This document shows, one piece after another, positions 38,725 to 47,270 of a stretch of DNA of 64,000 nucleotides (positions are counted from its first letter, which is position 1; the number at the start of each line of letters is the position of its first letter). A program made the translations under genes and the position numbers. Source of the DNA: DATCBF01 sp964401995. GTDB taxonomy: Bacteria > Actinomycetota > Thermoleophilia > Solirubrobacterales > 70-9. The notes beneath the pieces are model-generated. The model was not told where the DNA came from. It searched no databases and saw only the letters and a list, made by a program, of their open reading frames with translations. Location of the stretch: the NCBI GenBank assembly GCA_964401995.1, contig CAYOAP010000005.1:124001-188000 (forward strand). The letters are read 5' to 3'.

Positions 38725-41214
38725 ATGAGCGGCTACGACCCCAAGGCGATCGAGAAGAAGTGGCAGGCGGTCTGGGCCGAGGAGAAGACCTGGGAGGTAG
38801 CCAACCCCGGCCAGCCCGGCTTCGATGGCTCGAAGCCGAAGTCCTACGTCCTGGAGATGCTGCCCTACCCCTCTGGCGAGCCCCACGTCGGCCATCTCAA
38901 GTGCTACGCCGTCGGCGACGCGATCGCCCACTTCCGCCGCCGCCACGGCTACGAGGTGATCCACCCGATGGGCTACGACGCCTTCGGCCTGCCGGCCGAG
39001 AACAACGCGATCAAAACCGGGGAGCACCCGCGCGAGGCGACCGAGCGCTCGATCGCCTCCTTCCGCCGCCAGTTCCGCGAGTGGGGGATCTCGATCGACT
39101 GGTCGCGTGAGCTCGGCACCCACACCCCCGAGTACTACCGCTGGACCCAGTGGATCTTCCTGCAGCTGTTCGAGAAGGGCCTCGCCTACCGGACCGAAGC
39201 GGCGGTCCAGTGGTGCCCCAAGGACGCGACCGTGCTCGCCAACGAGCAGGTCGTCGACGGCCGTTGCGAGCGCTGCGGGACCGAGGTGATCCAGCGCAGC
39301 CTCAAGCAGTGGTTCTTCGGCATCACCGAGTACGCCGAGCGCCTGCTTGCCGACTTCGAGCTGCTCGAGTCCTGGCCCGAGCACGTGATCACGATGCAGC
39401 GCAACTGGATCGGCCGCTCCGAGGGGGCTGAGGTCGTCTTCCGCTGCGAGGAGATGGACCTCGACTTCCCGGTCTTCACCACCCGCCCCGACACGCTGTT
39501 CGGCGCGACCTTCTTCGTCCTCGCCCCCGAGCACCCCGAGCTGGCGCGCCTGGTCGCCGGCACGCCCGCCGAGGAGGCGGTGCGCGAGTACGTCAACAAG
39601 GTCGGCCGTGAGTCGGCCGAGGAGCGTGGCGACGAGGACCGCGAGAAGACCGGCATGGCGCTGGGGCGCAGCGTCGTCAACCCGGTCAACGGCGAGGAGA
39701 TCCCGATGTTCGTCGCCGACTACGTGCTGATGGAGTACGGGACCGGGGCGATCATGGCCGTGCCGGGCCACGACACCCGCGACTACGAGTTCGCTCAAAA
39801 ATTCGTTCTCCCGGTCGTGCGGGTGATCGAGGGCAACGACCCCGAGGTCGCCCGTGACGGGGAGGGCCTGCCCTACCCGGGCGACGGGGCGATGGTCAAC
39901 TCCGGCCGCTTCGACGGCAAAGGCAATCGTGCCGCCTACGAGGAGATCGTCGAGTGGCTGGCGGCCGAGGGCCGCGGCAAGACCGCGATCAACTACCGCC
40001 TGCGCGACTGGCTGGTCTCGCGCCAGCGCTACTGGGGCGCCCCGATCCCGATCGTCTACTGCGACGGGTGCGGCATGGTCCCGGTGCCCGGCGACCAGCT
40101 CCCGGTCGAGCTGCCCGACATCGAGGACTACGCGCCGCAGGGCAAGAGCCCGCTGGCAGCCGCCGAGGACTGGGTCGCGACCGAGTGCCCGCGCTGCAAC
40201 GGCCCGGCCCGTCGCGAGACCGACACGATGGACACCTTCGTCGACTCCTCCTGGTACTTCATCCGTTACCTCGACTCGCAGAACAGCGAGGCGGCCTGGG
40301 ACCGCGCTGCCGCTGACAACTGGCTCCCGGTCGACCAGTACATCGGCGGGGTCGAGCACGCGATCCTGCACCTGATGTACGCGCGCTTCTTGACCAAGGC
40401 GCTGGCCGATCTTGGCCATCTCGGCGTGCAGGAGCCGTTCGCCAACCTCTTCGCCCAGGGGATGATCACCCGCGACGGGGCGAAGATGTCGAAGTCGAGG
40501 GGCAACACGGTCAGCCCCGGCGAGTACGTCGAGCGCCACGGCGCCGACACCGCCCGCACCTACATCTGCTTCATGGGCCCGCCCGAGCGCGGCGCCGACT
40601 GGTCCGACGAGGGGCTGGAGGGCGTCGGCCGCTTCCTCTCCCGCCTTTGGCGCCTCTGCGAGGAGCTGGAAGGCAGGGAGGCAGCCGAGGGCGACGCAGC
40701 CGAGGCCAGTGGCGACGCCCGCGCCCTCTACGCCAAGGCGCACTGGGCGATCGAGAAGGCGACCAGCGACTTCGAGCGCGGCTTCCAGTTCAACACCGTG
40801 ATCGCCGCCGTGATGGAGCTGGTCAACGACAGCTACCGGCTCAAGGATGGCCTCTACGCCGATCCGGCCGGGACCGCCGCGGTGCGTTTCGCGGCGGCGA
40901 CTGCCGCCTCGCTGATCTTCCCCTTCGCCCCCCACCTCGGGGCCGAGGTCTGGGAGCGGCTGGAAGGCTCGCGGGTCTGGGAGCAGCCCTGGCCGCAGGC
41001 CGACCCGGCCCTGCTCGTCAGCGACACGGTGACCCTGATCGTCCAGGTCAACGGCAAGCTGCGCGACCGGATCGAGGCGCCGGCCGACGCGCCCCAGGAC
41101 GAGCTCCTGCGGCTGGCGCGGGCGAGCGAGAAGGTGAGCAATTTCCTCGACGGCAAAGAGGTCGTCAAGGAGATCGTCGTGCCTGGCAAGCTCGTCAACC
41201 TGGTCGCGCGTTAA
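38725..41214 (+). CDS. leuS: Leucyl-tRNA synthetase
   Basis: 829 residues from the ATG at 38725; the in-frame extension upstream overlaps the SpoIIM-like gene. LEMLPYPSGEPHVGHLKCYA (HIGH as HVGH), a Cys-rich insert CPKDATVLANEQVVDGRCER, editing domain VFTTRPDTLFGATFFVLAPE, YWGAPIPIVYCDGCG, and DGAKMSKSRGNTVSPGEYVE (KMSKS). The C-terminal anticodon and tRNA-binding domain ends EIVVPGKLVNLVAR. It charges tRNA-Leu with editing of Ile and Val. The 48-base gap after it has no notable element apart from TACAAA (41248-41253), a possible -10 for the cupin gene. Confidence 0.98.
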   Translation: MSGYDPKAIEKKWQAVWAEEKTWEVANPGQPGFDGSKPKSYVLEMLPYPSGEPHVGHLKCYAVGDAIAHFRRRHGYEVIHPMGYDAFGLPAENNAIKTGEHPREATERSIASFRRQFREWGISIDWSRELGTHTPEYYRWTQWIFLQLFEKGLAYRTEAAVQWCPKDATVLANEQVVDGRCERCGTEVIQRSLKQWFFGITEYAERLLADFELLESWPEHVITMQRNWIGRSEGAEVVFRCEEMDLDFPVFTTRPDTLFGATFFVLAPEHPELARLVAGTPAEEAVREYVNKVGRESAEERGDEDREKTGMALGRSVVNPVNGEEIPMFVADYVLMEYGTGAIMAVPGHDTRDYEFAQKFVLPVVRVIEGNDPEVARDGEGLPYPGDGAMVNSGRFDGKGNRAAYEEIVEWLAAEGRGKTAINYRLRDWLVSRQRYWGAPIPIVYCDGCGMVPVPGDQLPVELPDIEDYAPQGKSPLAAAEDWVATECPRCNGPARRETDTMDTFVDSSWYFIRYLDSQNSEAAWDRAAADNWLPVDQYIGGVEHAILHLMYARFLTKALADLGHLGVQEPFANLFAQGMITRDGAKMSKSRGNTVSPGEYVERHGADTARTYICFMGPPERGADWSDEGLEGVGRFLSRLWRLCEELEGREAAEGDAAEASGDARALYAKAHWAIEKATSDFERGFQFNTVIAAVMELVNDSYRLKDGLYADPAGTAAVRFAAATAASLIFPFAPHLGAEVWERLEGSRVWEQPWPQADPALLVSDTVTLIVQVNGKLRDRIEAPADAPQDELLRLARASEKVSNFLDGKEVVKEIVVPGKLVNLVAR

Positions 41215-41262
41215 CCGGCCGCATCCCCGGCTGACCCCAGCTTTTGGTACAAAGCGCGCCGA

Positions 41263-41661
41263 ATGCTCGTCAGGCGCCTTGAGGCAGCACCCGTTCAGGA
41301 GTGGCACCGGCTTCGCTCACACGTCCTTATGGACGCGGGCGAGATGGGCTCCCGCCATATGTCCGTGACTTGGCTGGAGGTCCCTGCCGGAGCTGAGCAG
41401 ACGCTGCACTCACATGAAGAGGCCGAGCAGGTCTACGTGGTCGTTCGCGGCAATGGCACGATGTCTGTCGCTGGCGATACCCAGCCAGTGGGAGAGGGGG
41501 ACCTGATCTTGGTCCCACCCGCCACCGACCACGTCGTCGCCAATAACAACGACAGCGCCCTGGCGATCGTCTCCGTCCAGTCACCCGCCGTCGCCGCCGC
41601 CGAGCTCTACAGCGACCAGCTGGCTGAGGTGGCCGGCTACGACGAAGACGACGAAGCCTGA
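41263..41661 (+). CDS. Cupin-domain protein
   Basis: 132 residues. One cupin_2 barrel: LEVPAGAEQTLHSHEEAEQV, VVVRGNGTMSVAGDTQPVGE and GDLILVPPATDHVVANNNDS carry the two cupin motifs with His/Glu metal ligands (HSHEEAEQ and the later H of TDHV). A metal-binding enzyme or sensor of unknown substrate. The gene ends with an acidic tail (YDEDDEA) and is followed by an eight-base T run just after the stop. Confidence 0.88.
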   Translation: MLVRRLEAAPVQEWHRLRSHVLMDAGEMGSRHMSVTWLEVPAGAEQTLHSHEEAEQVYVVVRGNGTMSVAGDTQPVGEGDLILVPPATDHVVANNNDSALAIVSVQSPAVAAAELYSDQLAEVAGYDEDDEA

Positions 41662-41716
41662 GTTTTTTTTGATTTAGCGCGCCACGCGCGCGTTCGGTTC
41701 GGTCACGTTTCGGTGC

Positions 41717-42334
41717 GTGCCCGAGTTCTCTCGCTCTCAGGTGGTTGTCTACGGCGCCGTTGCGGTGGCGCTGCTGCTGGTCGGCGCGCGGGCGATCCGG
41801 GCCGAGGGGAGTGGCGGGTCGTCGTATGCGCCGGCATCGTCAGGCGACTCCTCCTCGTCCTCGTCTTCTTCCCCAAGCGGCGGCTTCAGCCTCAGCGACA
41901 GCGGCCAGGGCTCTGACGTCGTCGTCGACGTGACCGGCGCAGTGCGCCGACCCGGCGTCTACCGGCTGCCAGCCGGGGCGCGGGTTACCGATGCGGTGCA
42001 GCGGGCGGGAGGGGCGACCGGCGAGGCCCAGGTCGAAGCGATCAACCTCGCCGCCCATCTGGCCGACGGCCAGCAGATCGTGGTCCCAGAGGAAGGGCCG
42101 GCGGGGGCGCCGATCGCCGCCGGCGGAGCGAGCGCGGAAGAAGGGCCGATCAGCCTTGGCTCTGCCACGGTCGAGCAGCTCGACACGATCGACGGCATCG
42201 GCCCGGTCACCGCCCAGGACATCATCGACTTCCGCGAAGAACACGGCGGCCTCTCCTCGATCGACCAGCTCGACCAGGTCAGCGGCATCGGGCCGGCGAC
42301 GATGGAGTCGCTGCGGGCGCGGCTGCAGCCTTGA
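41717..42334 (+). CDS. comEA: Competence protein ComEA
   Basis: 205 residues from GTG. One N-terminal membrane helix (QVVVYGAVAVALLLVGARAI), a Ser-rich linker, a SLBB domain (VDVTGAVRRPGVYRLPAGAR, INLAAHLADGQQIVVPEEG) and a helix-hairpin-helix pair (SATVEQLDTIDGIGPVTAQD, SIDQLDQVSGIGPATMESLR). It binds incoming double-stranded DNA at the membrane. comEC follows 9 bases later, the usual order. Confidence 0.95.
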   Translation: MPEFSRSQVVVYGAVAVALLLVGARAIRAEGSGGSSYAPASSGDSSSSSSSSPSGGFSLSDSGQGSDVVVDVTGAVRRPGVYRLPAGARVTDAVQRAGGATGEAQVEAINLAAHLADGQQIVVPEEGPAGAPIAAGGASAEEGPISLGSATVEQLDTIDGIGPVTAQDIIDFREEHGGLSSIDQLDQVSGIGPATMESLRARLQP

Positions 42335-42343
42335 GCGAGCGCG

Positions 42344-44218
42344 GTGCGGGAGCGACGCCCATCGCTGCTTGTCGTGCTCGGCATCGTCGCCCTGGTCGCC
42401 GTGGCGCTGCCGCGTGCCGAGCAGATGCGCGAGCGCGCCTCGGCTGCGCTCGGCCGCGGCATGCCCGCCCGTGAGGCTGAGCTGGCGCGCGGCTTCGTGA
42501 TCGGCGAAGACGATCGGATCGACCCCGGCACGGTCGAAGACTTCCGCCGGGCCGGCTTGAGTCACCTGCTCGCCGTCTCGGGCCAGAACGTCGTCCTCCT
42601 GGCGCTGCTGGCGATGCCGCTGCTCGCCGCCTTCGGGATTCCGCTGCGGACCCGGTTGGTCTGGGTGCTGGGGCTGATCGCGATCTACGTGCCGATCGCC
42701 GGGGCGGGACCGTCGATTCAGCGGGCGGGGGTGATGGGAGCGCTCGGGGTGATGGCGACGCTGGCGGGACGCCGCGCCTCGCGCTTTTACGCCCTGCTCA
42801 TAGCCGCCGGGGTGACGCTTGCCATCGACCCCGCTGTGGCCGGTGACGTCGGCTGGCAGCTCAGCTTCGCTGCTGTCCTCGGGATCCTGCTGCTGGCGAG
42901 CCCCCTGCGGGAGGCGATCGAGGGCAGGCTCGGCTCGCGCGGCTGGCGGCGGGCCCTGGCCGAGGGCGCCGCGGTGACCATTGCGGCGACGCTGGCGACC
43001 GCGCCGCTGATTGCCTTCCACTTCGAAGAACTCTCGACGACGACGCTGTTCGCGAACCTGCTGGCCCTGCCCGCGGTCGCGCCGGCGATGTGGCTGGGGA
43101 TGATCTCGGCGGCGGCCGGCCAGGCGCCGGGCTTCCCGGTCGAGCTCGTCAACTCGATCAACGCCCTCCTGCTCGCCTACATCGCCCAGGTCGCGGCCTG
43201 GTGTGGGCGGCCAAGCTGGGCCGTCATCCATCTGCACCTGAGCGCGTCGGAGCTGGTCGCCTCCTATCTAGCGCTCGCGGGCGGCACGGTGGCCACGATG
43301 CGCCTGGCGCGCCTCCGCCACCTCGCGTCCCTCCGCCACTCCCCGGTCGACGGGCCTGTTTCCGCTGATATAGACGGGTTTTCGGCCCGTCGGCGGGCTT
43401 TTTGGGCCCTCGCTGTGGTTGGGGCCTGCCTTGTGGCCGTGGCGTCGGCCTGGGGTGGGGCAGGGTCGGCTGCGCCGCCTGCCTCGGGGCTGCGGATCGA
43501 GGTGCTCGATGTCGGCCAGGGCGATTCGATCCTGCTGCAGCCGGCGGGCGCGGCGCCGGTGCTGGTCGACGGCGGCCCTCCTGGCGACGGGCTTGTCTCG
43601 AAGCTGAGGGCAGAGGGCATTGATGCGCTGGGAGCGGCGATCGTCACTCACGACCAGTCCGATCACGCCGGCGGCATCGTCGAACTGCTCGGGCAGGTGC
43701 CGGTTGATCGCTTCGTCTACGCCTTCGTCGGCCGGGACCTGCTCTCGCAGGCGCGGGGCGCTGGCGCGAGCCCTGAGCGAGTCGCCGAGGGCAGCGTGCT
43801 GCGCACGGGAGGCCTCAGCCTCGAAGTCCTCTGGCCGCCGCGGGCGCTGCTCTCCGATCCACTCGACGGCGCCGATCCCAACGAACGGGCGCTGGTGATC
43901 CTCGCCCGCTGGCGCCGTTTCTCAATGCTGCTCACAGCCGACGCCGAGGCCGAAGCCGTCCCAGTCGACCCCGGCCCGATCGACGTGCTCAAGGTCGCCC
44001 ACCACGGCAGCGAAGATGCCGGCCTCGATGCCCTGCTCGACCGCACCGATCCGAAGCTGGCGGTGATCTCGGTCGGCGAGGACAATCCTTACGGCCACCC
44101 GACTGCCGCCACCCTGGCAACGCTCGCCGCCCACCGTATCCGCACCCTCCGCACCGACCTCGATGGCACGGTGACCATCGAAGTGCATCGCGGCTCGGTT
44201 GAGGTGGGCAGCGGTTGA
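42344..44218 (+). CDS. comEC: ComEC/Rec2 DNA-uptake channel with C-terminal metallo-beta-lactamase domain
   Basis: 624 residues. The Competence domain (SHLLAVSGQNVVLLALLAMP, GPSIQRAGVMGALGVMATLA, AGDVGWQLSFAAVLGILLLA) is a multipass channel. The beta-lactamase fold carries EVLDVGQGDSILLQPAGAAP, THDQSDHAGGIVELLGQVPV, KVAHHGSEDAGLDALLDRTD and VISVGEDNPYGHPTAATLAT, the nuclease-like metal motifs. The N-terminal DUF4131 region is nearly absent, giving a shorter protein than usual. A 51-base palindromic element lies in frame in the linker before the beta-lactamase domain. Confidence 0.95.
   Translation: MRERRPSLLVVLGIVALVAVALPRAEQMRERASAALGRGMPAREAELARGFVIGEDDRIDPGTVEDFRRAGLSHLLAVSGQNVVLLALLAMPLLAAFGIPLRTRLVWVLGLIAIYVPIAGAGPSIQRAGVMGALGVMATLAGRRASRFYALLIAAGVTLAIDPAVAGDVGWQLSFAAVLGILLLASPLREAIEGRLGSRGWRRALAEGAAVTIAATLATAPLIAFHFEELSTTTLFANLLALPAVAPAMWLGMISAAAGQAPGFPVELVNSINALLLAYIAQVAAWCGRPSWAVIHLHLSASELVASYLALAGGTVATMRLARLRHLASLRHSPVDGPVSADIDGFSARRRAFWALAVVGACLVAVASAWGGAGSAAPPASGLRIEVLDVGQGDSILLQPAGAAPVLVDGGPPGDGLVSKLRAEGIDALGAAIVTHDQSDHAGGIVELLGQVPVDRFVYAFVGRDLLSQARGAGASPERVAEGSVLRTGGLSLEVLWPPRALLSDPLDGADPNERALVILARWRRFSMLLTADAEAEAVPVDPGPIDVLKVAHHGSEDAGLDALLDRTDPKLAVISVGEDNPYGHPTAATLATLAAHRIRTLRTDLDGTVTIEVHRGSVEVGSG
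43348..43398. repeat. Inverted-repeat element family D, copy 2, inside comEC
   Basis: Exactly 51 bases, the same length as the matched part of copy 1 (16986-17036). Both share the first 10 bases (CGACGGGCCT), a central GATATAG at the same offset and the last 15 (GGCCCGTCGGCGGGC). Here it encodes 17 residues of a low-conservation linker (DGPVSADIDGFSARRR) without breaking the frame. The right end can fold as GCCCG-TCGG-CGGGC followed by TTTTT, a terminator-like shape. Confidence 0.75.
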
Positions 44219-44241
44219 GGGGAGACGGCCAACGCCGCGAC

Positions 44242-44247
44242 TAGACT
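44242..44247 (+). promoter_or_regulatory. -10 box TAGACT, 6 nt before holA
   Basis: TAGACT with a 6-base gap to the GTG at 44254, the same hexamer and a similar spacing as in front of valS and hrcA. It implies a leaderless holA mRNA. Confidence 0.5.
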
Positions 44248-44253
44248 CGCCGC

Positions 44254-45234
44254 GTGGCCGAAGAGATGAAGCCGCTGTATCTGATCGCCGGCACCGACCA
44301 GGCGAAAATCGACGCTACCCGGGCGCGGCTGCGGGCTCGGGCCGAGGGCGATGGGGGCACCGTGGCGCTTGAGGTCTTCGAGGCGAGCGAGGGCAAGGGC
44401 TCGCCCGACCACGAGGCGTTGCTGGCCGCAATCCCGGCGATGTCGCTGACCGAGTCGCGTCGCTACCTGCTCGCCGACGGGGTCGACCGCTGGCGCGATC
44501 GTCAGCTTGATGCCGTCGCCGCGGCGCTCGCCGACCTTCCGCCCGATCTCAGCGTGGTCTTGATCGCCCGCGCCAAAGCGCCGGCCAAGCTCGTCCAGGC
44601 CGTGAAGAAAGCGGAAGGGGAGATCTACGAGTTCGAGGCGCCGAAAGCGCGTGAGATGCCGCGGACGCTGGTCGCCGACGCCAAACGGCTCGGGTTCCGA
44701 CTCGATCCGGCTGCCGCCCGGATGCTGGTCGAGCGGATGGGCGCTAGCCCGGTGCGCCTGGCGCGGGAGCTCGAACGGCTGGCGCTGTGGGCCGGCGACA
44801 GCCACGAGGTCAGCGCTGCCGACCTCGACGAGATGATCGCCGACACTTCCGAATCGGCGGTTTGGTCGCTCTCCGACGCGTTGCTGGACCGGGACCCGGC
44901 GAAGGCGCTGGAAATCGGCGAGCGCCTGATCTCCCAGGGCGAGAACGTCACCGGCCTGATCTACGGCCTCGCCTCGCGCTTGCGCAAAGCCCAGAGCGCG
45001 CTGGCGCTGATCGAGGAGGGGGTGCCGGCCAAGCAGGTCGAGTCGAAGCTGGGCATGCACCCCTACGCGGCGAAGCTGTTGGTCGGCCGCCTCAGCAACA
45101 CCAGCCTTGGCGAGCTGCGCGAGGCGACCGAAGTGCTGGCCGACCTCGAGGTCTGGTGCCGCGGCGGCGCCGACTACGGCGACGAGCTGGCGCTGACGCT
45201 GGCGCTGCGGCGAGCAGCGGGCGTTGCGGTCTAG
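44254..45234 (+). CDS. holA: DNA polymerase III subunit delta
   Basis: 326 residues from GTG (ATG 44266 is possible). PLYLIAGTDQAKIDATRARL opens the AAA+-like domain; ARAKAPAKLVQAVKKAEGEI, FEAPKAREMPRTLVADAKRL, AAARMLVERMGASPVRLARE, LERLALWAGDSHEVSAADLD, and the helical end GENVTGLIYGLASRLRKAQS, HPYAAKLLVGRLSNTSLGEL fit HolA. It opens the sliding clamp in the clamp loader. The position after comEC and beside rpsT is the standard order. The convergent rpsT stop is 8 bases away. Confidence 0.96.
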   Translation: MAEEMKPLYLIAGTDQAKIDATRARLRARAEGDGGTVALEVFEASEGKGSPDHEALLAAIPAMSLTESRRYLLADGVDRWRDRQLDAVAAALADLPPDLSVVLIARAKAPAKLVQAVKKAEGEIYEFEAPKAREMPRTLVADAKRLGFRLDPAAARMLVERMGASPVRLARELERLALWAGDSHEVSAADLDEMIADTSESAVWSLSDALLDRDPAKALEIGERLISQGENVTGLIYGLASRLRKAQSALALIEEGVPAKQVESKLGMHPYAAKLLVGRLSNTSLGELREATEVLADLEVWCRGGADYGDELALTLALRRAAGVAV

Positions 45235-45242
45235 GTCAACGG

Positions 45243-45515
45243 CTAGGAAGCGGCGACGGAACCGCTGGCGATGCGAGAGGCTTTCGCCTTCTTGCGAGCG
45301 CCTGTGTTCTTATGCAAAGCGCCCTTCTGCACGGCCTTGTCGATCTTCGAGACGAGCGTGCGGTGCTCGGCCTCGATCGCGCTGGCATCGCCGGCCTCGG
45401 CTGCACTCTCCAGGCGGCGGAAATGCGTCTTCACCGTGCTGCTGAGCAGCCGGTTCTCCGAGCGCTCGCGCTCGCTGCGTAGGATCCGCTTCTTCTGTGA
45501 GGCTATGTTGGCCAT
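45243..45515 (-). CDS. rpsT: 30S ribosomal protein S20
   Basis: 90 residues from the ATG at 45515. MANIASQKKRILRSERERSE is the S20 start, followed by the helical bundle LLSSTVKTHFRRLESAAEAG and LVSKIDKAVQKGALHKNTGA. It binds 16S rRNA early in assembly. A TATAGT on the minus strand (45566-45561) gives a 45-base leader, unlike the leaderless genes around it, which leaves room for autoregulation. It is divergent from murJ, whose possible -10 (TATAGC, 45563-45568) overlaps it. Confidence 0.97.
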   Translation of the reverse strand: MANIASQKKRILRSERERSENRLLSSTVKTHFRRLESAAEAGDASAIEAEHRTLVSKIDKAVQKGALHKNTGARKKAKASRIASGSVAAS

Positions 45516-45560
45516 GGTCGTGTGCCTGGGCGAGCTTGTGCCGGCCCTTGGCGGCCGCCG

Positions 45561-45568
45561 ACTATAGC
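45561..45568. promoter_or_regulatory. Overlapping divergent -10 boxes, rpsT and murJ
   Basis: ACTATAGC reads as TATAGT for rpsT (minus) and TATAGC for murJ (plus), so the two promoters share bases. The murJ TTG is 14 bases further on. Confidence 0.45.
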
Positions 45569-45582
45569 GACTGAGATCGAGC

Positions 45583-47268
45583 TTGGAGACGCCCAAGGCA
45601 TCTGACACCACCGCGGAGGACCGCAGCGGAATCGCCGCCGATGCGGCCGTGCGCGCTGCCGAGGCCTTCGATCCGGGCGAGGAACTGTCGGCGGAGCCCT
45701 CTCCCGGCCGCCAGGCGGGGCGGATCGCGCGCTCGACCGCGTTCTTCTCGATCGCCACCGCCGCCTCGCGGATCGCCGGCCTCGTGCGCGAGATCGTCGC
45801 CGCCAGCTACTACGGGATCAGCGGCCCGATGTCGGCCTTCACGATCGCCTTCCAGGTTCCCAACCTGGTCCGCAGCCTCTTCGCCGACGCCGCCCTTCAG
45901 CCCGCCTTCGTCCCCGTCTTCACCGAGCAGCTCGAGCAGAAGAACTACCGCGAGGCGTTCCGCCTCGCCTCGACCCTGCTGCTGATCGTGACCATGGTCC
46001 TGGGTGCGATCACCGCCCTGTTCGTCCTCGGCGCCTCGGTCGTGATGCCGCTCTTCGCTCCGGGCTTCAAGGACCAGCCCCAGCTCCTCGACCTCACGAT
46101 CACCCTCTCCCAGGTCCTCTTCCCGATCCTGATCCTGCTCGGGATGAGCGGCATCGTCGTCGGCATCCTCAACAGCTACGACCGCTTCGGCGCCTTTGCG
46201 ATCGCGCCGCTGTTCTGGAACCTGACGATCATCGCCGTGCTGGTCTTCGTCGAGCCGCTCTTCCACGGCCAGAACCGGATCTACGCCTATGCGATCGGCA
46301 TCCTCGCTGGCACCCTGGTCCAGCTGCTGATCCCCGTCTTCGACCTCCGCAACACGCCGTTCAAGTTCAGCTGGAGCTTCGAGTGGCGCCACCCGGGGGT
46401 GCGGCGGGTGCTGCTGCTGATGCTGCCGGTGACGATCAGCCTCGGCCTGATCAACTTCAACCTGCTGATCAATAGCTTCTTCGGCAGCCTCGTCAGCGAT
46501 GAAGCGCCAGCGGCGATCGACAAGGCGTTCCGGATCTACCAGCTGCCGCAGGGGATCTTCTCGGTCGCGATCGCGACGGTCCTCTTCCCGACTCTGGCCC
46601 GCTACGCCAGCCGCGGCGCGATCGACGACCTGCGGGCGACCCTGGCCAACGGCATGCGCCAGATCCTCTTCGTCCTGCTGCCCGCCGCCGCCGCCGTGCT
46701 GGCGCTCTCGGAGCCGATGATCCGGATCGTCTACCAGCGCGGCGCCTTCGATGCGGCCGAGACCACCCTGGTCGCGACGGCGCTCTTCTGGTTCGCCTTC
46801 TCGCTGCCGACCAACGGGCTCTACCTGCTGCAGACCCGGACCTTCTTCAGCCTCCAGCGCCCCTGGATGGCGACCGGCCTGGCTGGGATGGACCTGGTCG
46901 TCTCGACCCTGGCGGCCTGGGCGCTCTACAAGCCGTTCGGGACCGGCGGCATCGTCGCCGGCACGGGAATCGGCACCACCGCGGCCGCCGTCGCCCAGGC
47001 GGTGGTCCTGCGGCGCGAGCTGGGTGGCTTGGAGCTGGGCCGGCTGCTCTCGACCACGATCAGGATCACGATCGGCTCCCTGGCCCTGGCCGCCGCCAGC
47101 TACGGCGTCTGGCATCTGCTCGACTCGGCGCTTGGCCGTGGCCTTGCCGCCCAGATCATCTCCCTGGGGGCGGGACTCGCGGTCGGCGCGGTCGTCTACC
47201 TCGGCGTGGCGCGCCTGCTCCGCATCGCCGAGCTGGAGCAGATCATGCGGCTGCTGCGGCGCAGATAG
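45583..47268 (+). CDS. murJ: Lipid II flippase MurJ (MviN family)
   Basis: 561 residues from TTG. A 45-residue cytoplasmic lead is followed by 14 or so membrane helices with MviN blocks: RIARSTAFFSIATAASRIAG, YYGISGPMSAFTIAFQVPNL, FADAALQPAFVPVFTEQLEQ, LSQVLFPILILLGMSGIVVG, SFFGSLVSDEAPAAIDKAFR, YQLPQGIFSVAIATVLFPTL. It exports lipid II for peptidoglycan synthesis. The next gene starts two bases after its stop and is probably co-transcribed. Confidence 0.95.
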   Translation: METPKASDTTAEDRSGIAADAAVRAAEAFDPGEELSAEPSPGRQAGRIARSTAFFSIATAASRIAGLVREIVAASYYGISGPMSAFTIAFQVPNLVRSLFADAALQPAFVPVFTEQLEQKNYREAFRLASTLLLIVTMVLGAITALFVLGASVVMPLFAPGFKDQPQLLDLTITLSQVLFPILILLGMSGIVVGILNSYDRFGAFAIAPLFWNLTIIAVLVFVEPLFHGQNRIYAYAIGILAGTLVQLLIPVFDLRNTPFKFSWSFEWRHPGVRRVLLLMLPVTISLGLINFNLLINSFFGSLVSDEAPAAIDKAFRIYQLPQGIFSVAIATVLFPTLARYASRGAIDDLRATLANGMRQILFVLLPAAAAVLALSEPMIRIVYQRGAFDAAETTLVATALFWFAFSLPTNGLYLLQTRTFFSLQRPWMATGLAGMDLVVSTLAAWALYKPFGTGGIVAGTGIGTTAAAVAQAVVLRRELGGLELGRLLSTTIRITIGSLALAAASYGVWHLLDSALGRGLAAQIISLGAGLAVGAVVYLGVARLLRIAELEQIMRLLRRR

Positions 47269-47270
47269 CG

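Noticed and set aside
38644..41307. 887-residue open frame antisense to leuS
   Set aside because: Shadow of leuS; no domain or ribosome binding site, and composition typical of reverse-strand GC-rich frames.
41663..41716. Terminator from the T8 run after the cupin gene
   Set aside because: The T run comes directly after the stop with no hairpin before it; the GC-rich hairpin is downstream, the wrong order for this strand.
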